Of a stretch of DNA of 64,000 nt, positions 57,104-64,000 are shown one piece after another. How positions within the stretch are numbered: position 1 is the first letter of the stretch; each line of letters begins with the position of its first letter. Origin of the DNA: Leptospira sp. WS4.C2 (GTDB lineage: Bacteria; Spirochaetota; Leptospiria; Leptospirales; Leptospiraceae); the NCBI RefSeq assembly GCF_040833985.1, contig NZ_CP162139.1:1174501-1238500 (forward strand). The letters run 5' to 3'. The notes under the pieces were generated by a model. The model was not told the DNA's origin. It did not search any database and saw only the letters and a program-made list of their open reading frames with translations. A program made the position numbers and the translations under genes.

Positions 57104-58336
57104 CTACAATAACATTCCGGCTGCTACGGTTTGGTTGGTGCCTTCGTCGACCAAGATGAAACTTCCCGTCCCGCGAATTTTGGAATAGGGGTCGTACGCC
57201 ACAGGTTTTGCTGTTCGGATCGTAACCTTTCCAATTTCATTGAGACCTAAGTTTGCCTGTTCTATTTTTTCGTGAGTGCTTGTTTCCACCCGATATTCCA
57301 AAGAACGAATGGAGGCTTTTACTGAATTGGTTGTTTGGCGTAGTAGATATTTAGATCCAGGAGTCATTACCTTCTGGTCCATCCAACAGATATGAGCTTC
57401 TAAATCTTGGGAGGTAGTCGGTTCTTGTCCAGTCACAACGAGCATATCTCCACGGCTCACATCGATTTCATCATCCAATCGAATGGCCACAGACATAGGG
57501 GCGTAGGCAGTTTTTAAGGAACCCGCATAAGTATCAATGGCTTTGATTTTGGATTTGAGTCCACTTGGTAATACGGTGATGGGATCTCCGACGGTAAAAT
57601 GTCCACTGCGGATTTGTCCCGCATAACCTCTATAATCATGGTATTCTGTTGTTTGTGGTCGAATTACGTTTTGTACGGGAAATCTTGGAGCCGGGGATTC
57701 TTCTTCCGTATGAAGTTCAATGTCTTCTAAAAACCCAAGAAGAGATTTTTCTTTCCACCAAGGCATAGAGGTGGATAGATCCACGACATTGTCCCCATTC
57801 AGTGCCGAAATGGGAAGGAAGTGGATGGATTTTAAATCTAAGTCTTTGGCAAATTCCAAATATTGTTTTTTGATATTTAAAAATACTTCTTCAGAAAAAT
57901 CTACCAAGTCCATTTTGTTGATACAAACAACAACGTATGGAATTCGGAGGAGTGATACAATGTAGGAATGGCGATAGGTTTGTTCGATTACCCCTTTTCT
58001 TGCATCGATTAAAATGATCGCAAGATCAGAGTTAGATGCCCCAGTTACCATATTTCTCGTGTATTGGACATGGCCCGGTGCATCTGCGATAATAAACTTT
58101 CTTTTCGGCGTTGAAAAGTATTTATAAGCAACGTCGATAGTGATTCCTTGTTCTCTTTCTGCTTTTAAACCGTCCGTAAGTAGGGCTAAGTTAATTTGTC
58201 CATTCACTTGTCCTGCTTTTTCAATGGCTTCTAGTTGGTCTTGAAAAATGGATTTACTATCGTATAACAAGCGACCAATGAGAGTTGATTTCCCATCATC
58301 CACGCTCCCCGCAGTAATAAAACGTAAAATATCCAT
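57104..58336 (-). CDS. cysN: Sulfate adenylyltransferase subunit 1 (GTPase)
   Basis: GTPase subunit that drives APS formation by CysD. The 410 residues carry FITAGSVDDGKSTLIGRLLY, the G3 box IADAPGHVQYTRNM, and the G4 box VVCINKMDLVDF. It is shorter than E. coli CysN (475) and has no fused CysC kinase. The ATG shares its first base with the last base of the cysD stop (TAATG). Confidence 0.95.
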   Translation of the reverse strand: MDILRFITAGSVDDGKSTLIGRLLYDSKSIFQDQLEAIEKAGQVNGQINLALLTDGLKAEREQGITIDVAYKYFSTPKRKFIIADAPGHVQYTRNMVTGASNSDLAIILIDARKGVIEQTYRHSYIVSLLRIPYVVVCINKMDLVDFSEEVFLNIKKQYLEFAKDLDLKSIHFLPISALNGDNVVDLSTSMPWWKEKSLLGFLEDIELHTEEESPAPRFPVQNVIRPQTTEYHDYRGYAGQIRSGHFTVGDPITVLPSGLKSKIKAIDTYAGSLKTAYAPMSVAIRLDDEIDVSRGDMLVVTGQEPTTSQDLEAHICWMDQKVMTPGSKYLLRQTTNSVKASIRSLEYRVETSTHEKIEQANLGLNEIGKVTIRTAKPVAYDPYSKIRGTGSFILVDEGTNQTVAAGMLL

Positions 58337-59244
58337 TAAAAGTATCCGCCTTTTTTTCTATCTTCCATAGCCGCTTCAGAACGTTTGTCATCCAAACGAG
58401 ATCCTCTTTCTGTTGTCCTTGAAACTTGAATTTCACGAATGATATCATCGATGGTATTGGCTTCCGATTCTACAGCTGCAGTGCAAGTCATATCACCTAC
58501 TGTTCGGAACCGAACTGTTCTTGTTTCTACTTTATCGGAATTGTCCAAACTAATGAATTTTGATACCGGAAACACTAGGTCTTCTCGCCAGACAATTTCC
58601 CTTTGGTGAGAAAAGTATAAAGAAGGAAGTTCGATGTTTTCTTTACGGATGTATTCCCAAACGTCAAGTTCTGTCCAGTTACTGATTGGAAAAACTCGCA
58701 CATTTTCTCCTACATGGATCTTTCCATTGTAGATATTCCAAAGTTCTGGGCGTTGGAGTTTTGGATCCCAAGATCCAAATTCATCTCTTACTGAAAAAAT
58801 TCTTTCTTTGGCGCGAGCTTTTTCTTCATCGCGCCGAGCCCCACCGATACAAGCATCAAATTTGAATTCCGCAATTGTATCAAGTAATGTCACGGCTTGG
58901 ATTCCGTTTCGACTGGGGAACTTTCCTTTTTCTTCCACGGCTTTTCCTTGGTCGATGGAATCTTGCACATAACGAACCACTAGTTTTTCACCAGTTTTTT
59001 CTGCCAAATCATCTCTAAACTTTAGCGCCTCATCAAAGTTATGTCCTGTGTCGATATGAACTAATGGAAAAGGAAATTTACCTGGACGAAAGGCTTTGAG
59101 TGCAAGATGTACGAGACAAATCGAATCTTTACCGCCAGAAAAAAGGAGTGCCGGTCTTTCAAATTGGGCAGCCACTTCTCGTAAGATGTAAATGGCTTCT
59201 GATTCGAGTTGGTCTAAATGAGAAAGTCGATGTAAATCGGTCAT
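58336..59244 (-). CDS. cysD: Sulfate adenylyltransferase subunit 2
   Basis: ATP sulfurylase catalytic subunit: sulfate + ATP gives APS. The product (302 residues) has the PP-loop ALLFSGGKDSICLVHLA, the block FPLVHIDTGHNFDEALKFRD, and the C-terminal RLDDKRSEAAMEDRKKGGYF. The ATG at 59244 is eight bases after the cysH stop with AAGGA upstream; the frame opens further upstream inside cysH, which I reject. Confidence 0.96.
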   Translation of the reverse strand: MTDLHRLSHLDQLESEAIYILREVAAQFERPALLFSGGKDSICLVHLALKAFRPGKFPFPLVHIDTGHNFDEALKFRDDLAEKTGEKLVVRYVQDSIDQGKAVEEKGKFPSRNGIQAVTLLDTIAEFKFDACIGGARRDEEKARAKERIFSVRDEFGSWDPKLQRPELWNIYNGKIHVGENVRVFPISNWTELDVWEYIRKENIELPSLYFSHQREIVWREDLVFPVSKFISLDNSDKVETRTVRFRTVGDMTCTAAVESEANTIDDIIREIQVSRTTERGSRLDDKRSEAAMEDRKKGGYF

Positions 59245-59252
59245 GTTTCGTA

Positions 59253-59978
59253 TTATCCTTTTTTTGGTGTGAGTTTGCCGTCTACCCAATGCAAACCACA
59301 CTCTTTCTTTGATTCTTGTTCCCACCACCAGCGGCCTGCACGAAAGTCTTCTCCCGGTTCAATGGCCCTGGTACAAGGGGCACAGCCGATACTAGGAAAA
59401 CCTTTGTCGTGTAATAGATTGTAAGGTACATTGTGTTCGCGAATGTACCTCCAAGTGTCTTCAAAGGACCATAAAAGTAGAGGTTGGTATTTGATTAAAT
59501 TTCGTTGAGTGTCAGTTTCAAAAATGGACATTTCTGTGCGAAAGCCTGATTGGTCTTTTCGTAGGCCTGTAACCCAAACTTCTGTGTCTTTTAAGATGGT
59601 ATCAAGCGGAACGAGTTTGCGAATCCGGCAACATTCTTTTCGTAAATCTAAAGAATCATAAAAAGCATTGGGACCATTTTGTTCTACGAAGCCCTGAATT
59701 TCTTTTTCATTTGGATAAAATGCTTCGATTTTTGCCCCATAACGCATGTTTGTTTTTTGCCAAACATCATAGGTCTCTTGGAAAAGGCGTCCTGTATCAA
59801 GTGTGGCAATGCGGATATCAATTTTGTTTTCCAGGATAGCGTGCGTGATGGCTTGGTCTTCCAATCCGAAACTTGTCGTAAAAACGACTTTTTTCGGATA
59901 GTCCAAACTCAATTGTCGTAAACCCTGTTCGAGCGAGAGGGAGGTATAGGTTTCTGTCAAAACTTCCAAATTTCCCAT
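59253..59978 (-). CDS. cysH: APS reductase (phosphoadenylyl-sulfate reductase family)
   Basis: Reduces APS (or PAPS) to sulfite using thioredoxin. The 241 residues contain the PP-loop-like VVFTTSFGLEDQAI, the iron-sulfur Cys pairs RKECCRIRK and GCAPCTRAI, and the thioredoxin-reactive Cys in SKKECGLHWVDG. The CC...CxxC set is the mark of [4Fe-4S] APS reductases, so no CysC kinase is needed. It is first of cysHDN, with a palindromic operator upstream. Confidence 0.95.
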   Translation of the reverse strand: MGNLEVLTETYTSLSLEQGLRQLSLDYPKKVVFTTSFGLEDQAITHAILENKIDIRIATLDTGRLFQETYDVWQKTNMRYGAKIEAFYPNEKEIQGFVEQNGPNAFYDSLDLRKECCRIRKLVPLDTILKDTEVWVTGLRKDQSGFRTEMSIFETDTQRNLIKYQPLLLWSFEDTWRYIREHNVPYNLLHDKGFPSIGCAPCTRAIEPGEDFRAGRWWWEQESKKECGLHWVDGKLTPKKG

Positions 59979-59994
59979 TTTTTTCCAATCCTAG

Positions 59995-60019
59995 CGTCCA
60001 ATGTTTTGTATATTGGACG
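59995..60019. promoter_or_regulatory. Palindromic operator before cysH
   Basis: CGTCCAAT (59995-60002) and ATTGGACG (60012-60019) form perfect 8-base arms around a 9-base spacer, 17 bases before the cysH ATG. On the cysH strand the spacer region holds TATACA, a possible -10, so a bound repressor would block it. A similar arrangement lies before sbp (63813). Confidence 0.6.
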
Positions 60020-60046
60020 ATTTGTAAACTATATTAGCGGAAAATA

Positions 60047-61111
60047 CTAGATAGAGAAATCTTCTACGTAAACTTTTGCTTTTTTGATCCTCAAATAGAC
60101 GGTCTCTCCAGGCAAAAGGTTCAAAAGGCGGTAGGTTTCTTGTTCCAAAACGGATTCAATGAGAGTGCCTGTGTCAATTCGTTTCAGCTCCACGCGCACA
60201 TTCCTTCCCGTGGAGTGGATGTATTGGATTTCGGCCGCTATTCCTTGGTCTGCCTCTCGCACTATTTCTACATCATAAGGACGAACATAGGCAACAGCTA
60301 CGGATTCCTTTATGTCCTGGTGTTCCGAACTCTCGAGAGCAAAGTCTCCAATTTTGGTTTTCCCCTCTTCAATTCGGCCATGGAAAAGATTCACATCTCC
60401 GAGGAAATGGAAAACAAAAGGGGACTTGGGTTTGTTGTACACTTCGTCCGGACTTCCTACTTGTTCTAGTTGGCCTTGGTTTAAGATGACGATCCGGTCA
60501 CTCACTTCGAGTGCCTCTTCTTGGTCATGGGTCACAAAAACGCTGGTGATATGGATTTCATCATGAAGGCGACGAAGCCAGTTTCTTAGTTCCTTTCTAA
60601 CCTTGGCATCTAGGGCACCGAAGGGTTCGTCGAGGAGTAAAAATTTTGGTTCGATGGCAAGGGCTCGGGCAAGGGCCACACGTTGGCGTTGTCCTCCCGA
60701 TAATTCATGGGGGTAACGGTTGTGATAGTTTTCGAGTTGGATGAGCGTGAGTAACTTTGAAATCTTATCTTGGATTTCTTTTTTGGAAGGTCGTTGTGCT
60801 TTGGGTCTTACTTCCAAACCAAAGGCAATGTTTTCTGCAATTGTCATGTGGCGAAACAGTGCGTAGTGTTGGAATACAAATCCGACTTCTCCATTTTGAA
60901 TTCTAGACTTGGATAAATTTTCACCCACAAATTCCACTTTGCCAGAAGAGGGTTCTTCCAAACCTGCAATGATGCGCAGTAACGTGGTTTTTCCAGACCC
61001 TGAAGGACCAAGTAAGGCCACAAGTTCTCCATCGGGGATAGTGAGGTTGACACTTTTTAGAGCAGTGAACGACCCAAAGGTTTTATTTATATTACTTATT
61101 TCAATCGGCAT
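60047..61111 (-). CDS. cysA: Sulfate/thiosulfate ABC transporter ATP-binding protein
   Basis: ATPase of the sulfate importer. The 354 residues have Walker A ([14 protein letters not shown]), the ABC signature [16 protein letters not shown], Walker B ([12 protein letters not shown]), the switch His ([11 protein letters not shown]), and a C-terminal TOBE-like domain. It overlaps cysW by 11 bases, and the sbp-cysT-cysW-cysA order is complete. Confidence 0.94.
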   Translation of the reverse strand: MPIEISNINKTFGSFTALKSVNLTIPDGELVALLGPSGSGKTTLLRIIAGLEEPSSGKVEFVGENLSKSRIQNGEVGFVFQHYALFRHMTIAENIAFGLEVRPKAQRPSKKEIQDKISKLLTLIQLENYHNRYPHELSGGQRQRVALARALAIEPKFLLLDEPFGALDAKVRKELRNWLRRLHDEIHITSVFVTHDQEEALEVSDRIVILNQGQLEQVGSPDEVYNKPKSPFVFHFLGDVNLFHGRIEEGKTKIGDFALESSEHQDIKESVAVAYVRPYDVEIVREADQGIAAEIQYIHSTGRNVRVELKRIDTGTLIESVLEQETYRLLNLLPGETVYLRIKKAKVYVEDFSI

Positions 61112-61916
61112 TTTTTTTGCTCGCGGTTCGTTTTTCCAAAATCAATTTAAAGATGAGGGTGAGTAGAGAGAGAAACACAAGTAAGGTGGCACAGGCAAAA
61201 GCACCTACCGAATCAAATTCATTATATAACATTTCTATATGAAGGGGAAGGGTGGTCGTTTTGCCACGGATATGACCACTAAGAACGGAAACTGCACCAA
61301 ACTCTCCCATGGCCCTTGCATTACAAAGGATAATGCCATATAACAGACCCCATTTGATGTTGGGAAGGATGACTCGTTTTAGTAGTTGGAAAAAATTAGC
61401 ACCGAGTAACATTGCGGCTTCCTCTTCTTCCCTTCCTTGGCTTTGCATGAGAGGAATGAGTTCCCGTGCTACAAAGGGAAAGGTGATAAACACAGTCGCA
61501 AGGATAAGGCCTGGTGTATTAAATACAATTTTGATTCCATGTGCGGAAAGAAAGTCTCCGAAGATACCTTGTCTACCGAATAACAGTAAAAAGATGAGCC
61601 CGGAAACTACGGGAGAAACAGCAAAGGGTGAATCGATAATCGTAACTAAAATATTTTTACCAGGGAATTGGAACCTGGTGATGGTAAAAGCTGCCGTCAC
61701 ACCAAAAACTGTATTTAAAATGACAGAGACAACGGATACCTTTACGGTAAGTCCAATCGCATAGAGGGCATATTCCCCTGTGATGGATTCAATGTATTTA
61801 GGAATCCCTTCTGAAAACGCTTCCGAAAAAACTGTATAAATGGGTAAAAGTAGAATGATCCCAGCTAGAATATAAGCTAAAAAAACTAGGAAAATGGGCA
61901 AAATTTTGATTTTCAT
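61101..61916 (-). CDS. cysW: Sulfate ABC transporter permease CysW
   Basis: One of two permeases of the sulfate importer, 271 residues with about six helices. The EAA loop reads [23 protein letters not shown] and the following [20 protein letters not shown] is typical of CysW. The start overlaps cysT by four bases (ATGA). Confidence 0.94.
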   Translation of the reverse strand: MKIKILPIFLVFLAYILAGIILLLPIYTVFSEAFSEGIPKYIESITGEYALYAIGLTVKVSVVSVILNTVFGVTAAFTITRFQFPGKNILVTIIDSPFAVSPVVSGLIFLLLFGRQGIFGDFLSAHGIKIVFNTPGLILATVFITFPFVARELIPLMQSQGREEEEAAMLLGANFFQLLKRVILPNIKWGLLYGIILCNARAMGEFGAVSVLSGHIRGKTTTLPLHIEMLYNEFDSVGAFACATLLVFLSLLTLIFKLILEKRTASKKNAD

Positions 61917-62737
61917 GATAATTTTTTAGATGCCCGTTCTTGTAGTAAATTAATCAAAAACATAAATAGAAAAGAGGTGAGTAACATCACAAGAGCGATC
62001 GAAGTTGCTTTCTCGTATTCGTATTGTTCTAGTTTGGTGACGATAAGGAGGGGAAGGATTTCTGTTTTACCTGGGATGTTCCCAGAAATAAAAACAACAG
62101 ATCCGTATTCCCCAATACTTCTAGCAAAGGCCATTCCTGTTCCGGCTAAAATAGAGGGCCAAAGTTCAGGAAGTAAAACTTTGTAAAAAGTTTGAAAGGG
62201 TGTAGCACCTAAGCAGCGTGCACTTTCTTCTAATTCTTTTGGTAACTCTTCAATTACTGGCTGAACGGTTCGCACCACAAAAGGAAATCCAATAAAGACC
62301 AGTGCGATCACAATCCCAACTGGTGTGTATGCAATTTTGATTCCCCAGGATTCAAAGTAAGACCCTATGATTCCTGTTTGTGAATAAATCGTTGTCAGTG
62401 CTATCCCGGCAACTGCTGTCGGTAGAGTGAAAGGCAAATCAATTAAGGTATCGAGGAGTTTTTTAAAAGGAAAGTTGTAACGAACAAGAACCCAGGCAAA
62501 TAAAAAACCAATGAAGAGGTTGAGAATGGCTGAAATGATTCCCACACTGAAACTTAAAAAAAGTGCGGAGCGAATTCTTTCATCCGAAAACACTTCTAGG
62601 ATTCCTGAAACTCCAATCCCAAGAGAATGGAAGAAAAGTCCTAGAAGGGGGATGATGACAACCGCGGACGAGTAAAAAACTGTCAGTCCTAGACTGATTC
62701 CAAAATGTATTTTTTTATACGGCCGCGTTTCTAACAT
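61913..62737 (-). CDS. cysT: Sulfate ABC transporter permease CysT
   Basis: Second permease, 274 residues and about six helices. The EAA loop is [20 protein letters not shown], followed by [19 protein letters not shown]. It starts three bases after the sbp stop. Also called cysU. Confidence 0.94.
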   Translation of the reverse strand: MLETRPYKKIHFGISLGLTVFYSSAVVIIPLLGLFFHSLGIGVSGILEVFSDERIRSALFLSFSVGIISAILNLFIGFLFAWVLVRYNFPFKKLLDTLIDLPFTLPTAVAGIALTTIYSQTGIIGSYFESWGIKIAYTPVGIVIALVFIGFPFVVRTVQPVIEELPKELEESARCLGATPFQTFYKVLLPELWPSILAGTGMAFARSIGEYGSVVFISGNIPGKTEILPLLIVTKLEQYEYEKATSIALVMLLTSFLFMFLINLLQERASKKLS

Positions 62738-62740
62738 ATT

Positions 62741-63778
62741 TTACTGGGTTTTGTAGATGGCATCAAAGACACCCGCATCTGCAAAATGTTTTTTCTGTGC
62801 AGAATCCCAGGTTTCCCCTAAATCGGATAGGGAAAATAATTTAATGTTAGGAAATTCTTTTGCAGAAGCTTTGGCAATTGCAGCATCAGTGGGTCTAAAA
62901 AAATGTTTGGATATGATGGCTTGTCCTTCTTTTGTATAGAGGTACTCTAGGTAGGCGGTCGCCTTTTCCAAATTGCCTTTTTCCGTAGCAGTTTTAGTCA
63001 CCACAGCAACTGGTGTTTCTGCTTTGATCGATTCTGATGGATACACAACTTCTAGTGTATTTTTCCCAGATCTCTTTTCTTCATCGAGTGAAAGTTTTGC
63101 TTCATTTTCCCAAGTGATGAGCACATCACCAATTCCTCTTTGAACAAAAGTAGTAGTGGATCCGCGAGCTCCTGTATCAAGAACCGATGTATTCTTAAAA
63201 AGTGATTTAATAAACTCTGTTGCTTTTTCGTCTGACTTGTATTTTCGTTTTGCAAATCCGTAAGCTGCTAAATAATTCCAACGAGCACCACCACTAGTTT
63301 TTGGATTGGGAGTGATGATCGAAACTCCAGGTTTGACTATGTCATCCCAATCTTTGATTTTTTTAGGATTGGATTTGCGAACTAAAAATACAATGGTTGA
63401 GTAGTAGGGAACACTATTATTCGGGAGTTTTTTCTGCCAGTTTGCATCAATTAACCCTGATTTGGTGGAGATGTTGTCAATGTCGTAGGAGAGAGCAAGA
63501 CTCACTACATCTGCATCGAGTCCATCAATCACAGCACGTGCTTGTTTACCCGATCCCCCATGGGATTGTTGGATAGCGAACTCACTTCCTTTTTTGGCCT
63601 TCCAGGCTTTTAAGAAGGATTTGTTGATTTCTTCATACAATTCCCTTGTTGGATCAAATGACACATGGAGGAAGGTTGAATCTGCGGTCAGGGTAGAAAG
63701 GGCCCCAAGACCTAAGAAAATGCACAATATTGCAGAAATTGTTGGTTTTAAAGTCGAAATATGGGTAAAATTTTTCAT
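62741..63778 (-). CDS. sbp: Periplasmic sulfate-binding protein
   Basis: Captures sulfate (perhaps also thiosulfate) for the CysTWA importer. The 345-residue protein has a signal peptide (residues about 10-32), then the family blocks [37 protein letters not shown] and [24 protein letters not shown] lies seven bases before the ATG, with a palindrome just upstream. Sbp and CysP are close homologues and cannot be separated here. Confidence 0.93.
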   Translation of the reverse strand: MKNFTHISTLKPTISAILCIFLGLGALSTLTADSTFLHVSFDPTRELYEEINKSFLKAWKAKKGSEFAIQQSHGGSGKQARAVIDGLDADVVSLALSYDIDNISTKSGLIDANWQKKLPNNSVPYYSTIVFLVRKSNPKKIKDWDDIVKPGVSIITPNPKTSGGARWNYLAAYGFAKRKYKSDEKATEFIKSLFKNTSVLDTGARGSTTTFVQRGIGDVLITWENEAKLSLDEEKRSGKNTLEVVYPSESIKAETPVAVVTKTATEKGNLEKATAYLEYLYTKEGQAIISKHFFRPTDAAIAKASAKEFPNIKLFSLSDLGETWDSAQKKHFADAGVFDAIYKTQ

Positions 63779-63790
63779 TTTCGCGCCCTT

Positions 63791-63806
63791 TTGATTAATA
63801 AATCAA
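63791..63806. promoter_or_regulatory. Palindrome upstream of sbp
   Basis: TTGATT and AATCAA (6-base arms, 4-base centre AATA) lie 13 bases before the sbp start, close to the ribosome binding site. It may be a regulator site or a small mRNA hairpin; no further evidence. Confidence 0.35.
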
Positions 63807-63812
63807 ACTCAT

Positions 63813-63837
63813 CCTCCAATTTAGTGAATATTTGTCA
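63813..63837. promoter_or_regulatory. Candidate sulfur operator, similar to the cysH palindrome
   Basis: CCTCCAAT, a 9-base spacer, then ATTTGTCA. The layout and 12 of 16 arm bases agree with the perfect cysH site at 59995-60019, including the same spacer length. It lies in the divergent region between sbp and the gene starting at 63958. Confidence 0.4.
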
Positions 63838-63957
63838 AATGGAATTTATTCTGTAAAACCCATACTTTTCCCGCACCCGACATAAACCGGAAAAGGAAGA
63901 AGATAATTCTCTCAAGGAAATCTGGGGAAGTTCGATCCTTAAGGGAGAAGGCACCCC

Positions 63958-64000
63958 ATGAACGTAAAAGTTGAAAACCAGAACTTAATTCAATTCCCAC
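63958..64000 (+). CDS. Start of an unidentified gene (runs off window)
   Basis: An ATG preceded by AAGGGAGAAGG about seven bases upstream begins MNVKVENQNLIQFP and runs to the window end. Too short to identify. It is divergent from the sulfate importer operon. Confidence 0.5.
   Translation, partial: MNVKVENQNLIQFP

Overview
The window looks like chromosomal DNA of a spirochaete of the genus Leptospira, probably a free-living (saprophytic, biflexa-type) species. The basis is moderate to low G+C, a spirochaete-style EF-G, a compact hem gene block with a HemC protein carrying a C-terminal HemD-like extension, many Leptospira-style class III cyclase, lipoprotein and unknown proteins, and a full sulfate-assimilation gene set of the kind I associate with saprophytic leptospires. 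This is inference from gene content; no 16S rRNA is present. I see no insertion sequence, prophage or CRISPR array. Coding density is high and many neighbours overlap by 1 to 11 bases.

Layout. 1-6018 (minus): 5' part of trpS, a 659-residue unknown, lolA, the etfAB pair and two membrane proteins, one UbiA-like. 6164-8916: a membrane class III cyclase and a degenerate HD-GYP-like protein, convergent. 9288-15205: acyl-CoA dehydrogenase, phytoene-desaturase-like flavoprotein, thrB, two unknowns and a DsbA-like oxidoreductase. 15234-18664: mdh with terminator, then a large lipoprotein-like protein that I parse as 14 propeller repeats. 18761-20182: alpha/beta hydrolase and a divergent MarR regulator with two palindromes between them. 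20186-24743 (minus): LysM/LytM factor, amidohydrolase, two cyclic-nucleotide-binding proteins, tRNA-Arg(CCU) and prmC in very tight array. 24846-26963: fusA. 27090-34310: a TrkH-type K+ channel subunit, UbiA-family phosphoribosyltransferase, TlpA-like protein, unknowns, a PhaR-like regulator and a HEAT-repeat protein.

34377-46412: cysK, topA (apparently with an ATC start), hemH, and facing it a seven-gene hem run (hemA-C/D-B-L-E-N-G). Together these cover glutamyl-tRNA to protoheme. 46516-50083: msrB, an unknown, the RNase P RNA gene rnpB, a NERD-domain ATPase whose end overlaps rnpB, and a lipoprotein.

50080-63778 is a sulfur block: siroheme synthesis (cobA plus the precorrin-2 dehydrogenase), sulfite reductase cysJI, a TauD-like dioxygenase with a BASS transporter, cysHDN, and a sulfate ABC importer (sbp-cysTWA). 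Siroheme made by the first pair is the cofactor of CysI, and uroporphyrinogen III from the hem block is its precursor, so the hem and sulfur blocks are metabolically linked. CysH has the iron-sulfur ligands of APS reductases and no cysC is seen, so the route is probably sulfate -> APS -> sulfite -> sulfide -> cysteine (CysK). A strong inverted repeat before cysH and a similar weaker site before sbp suggest a common sulfur regulator. The best leads for new biology are that operator, the TauD/BASS pair, the ATC start of topA, the tRNA-prmC junction, the double propeller and the NERD ATPase at rnpB.
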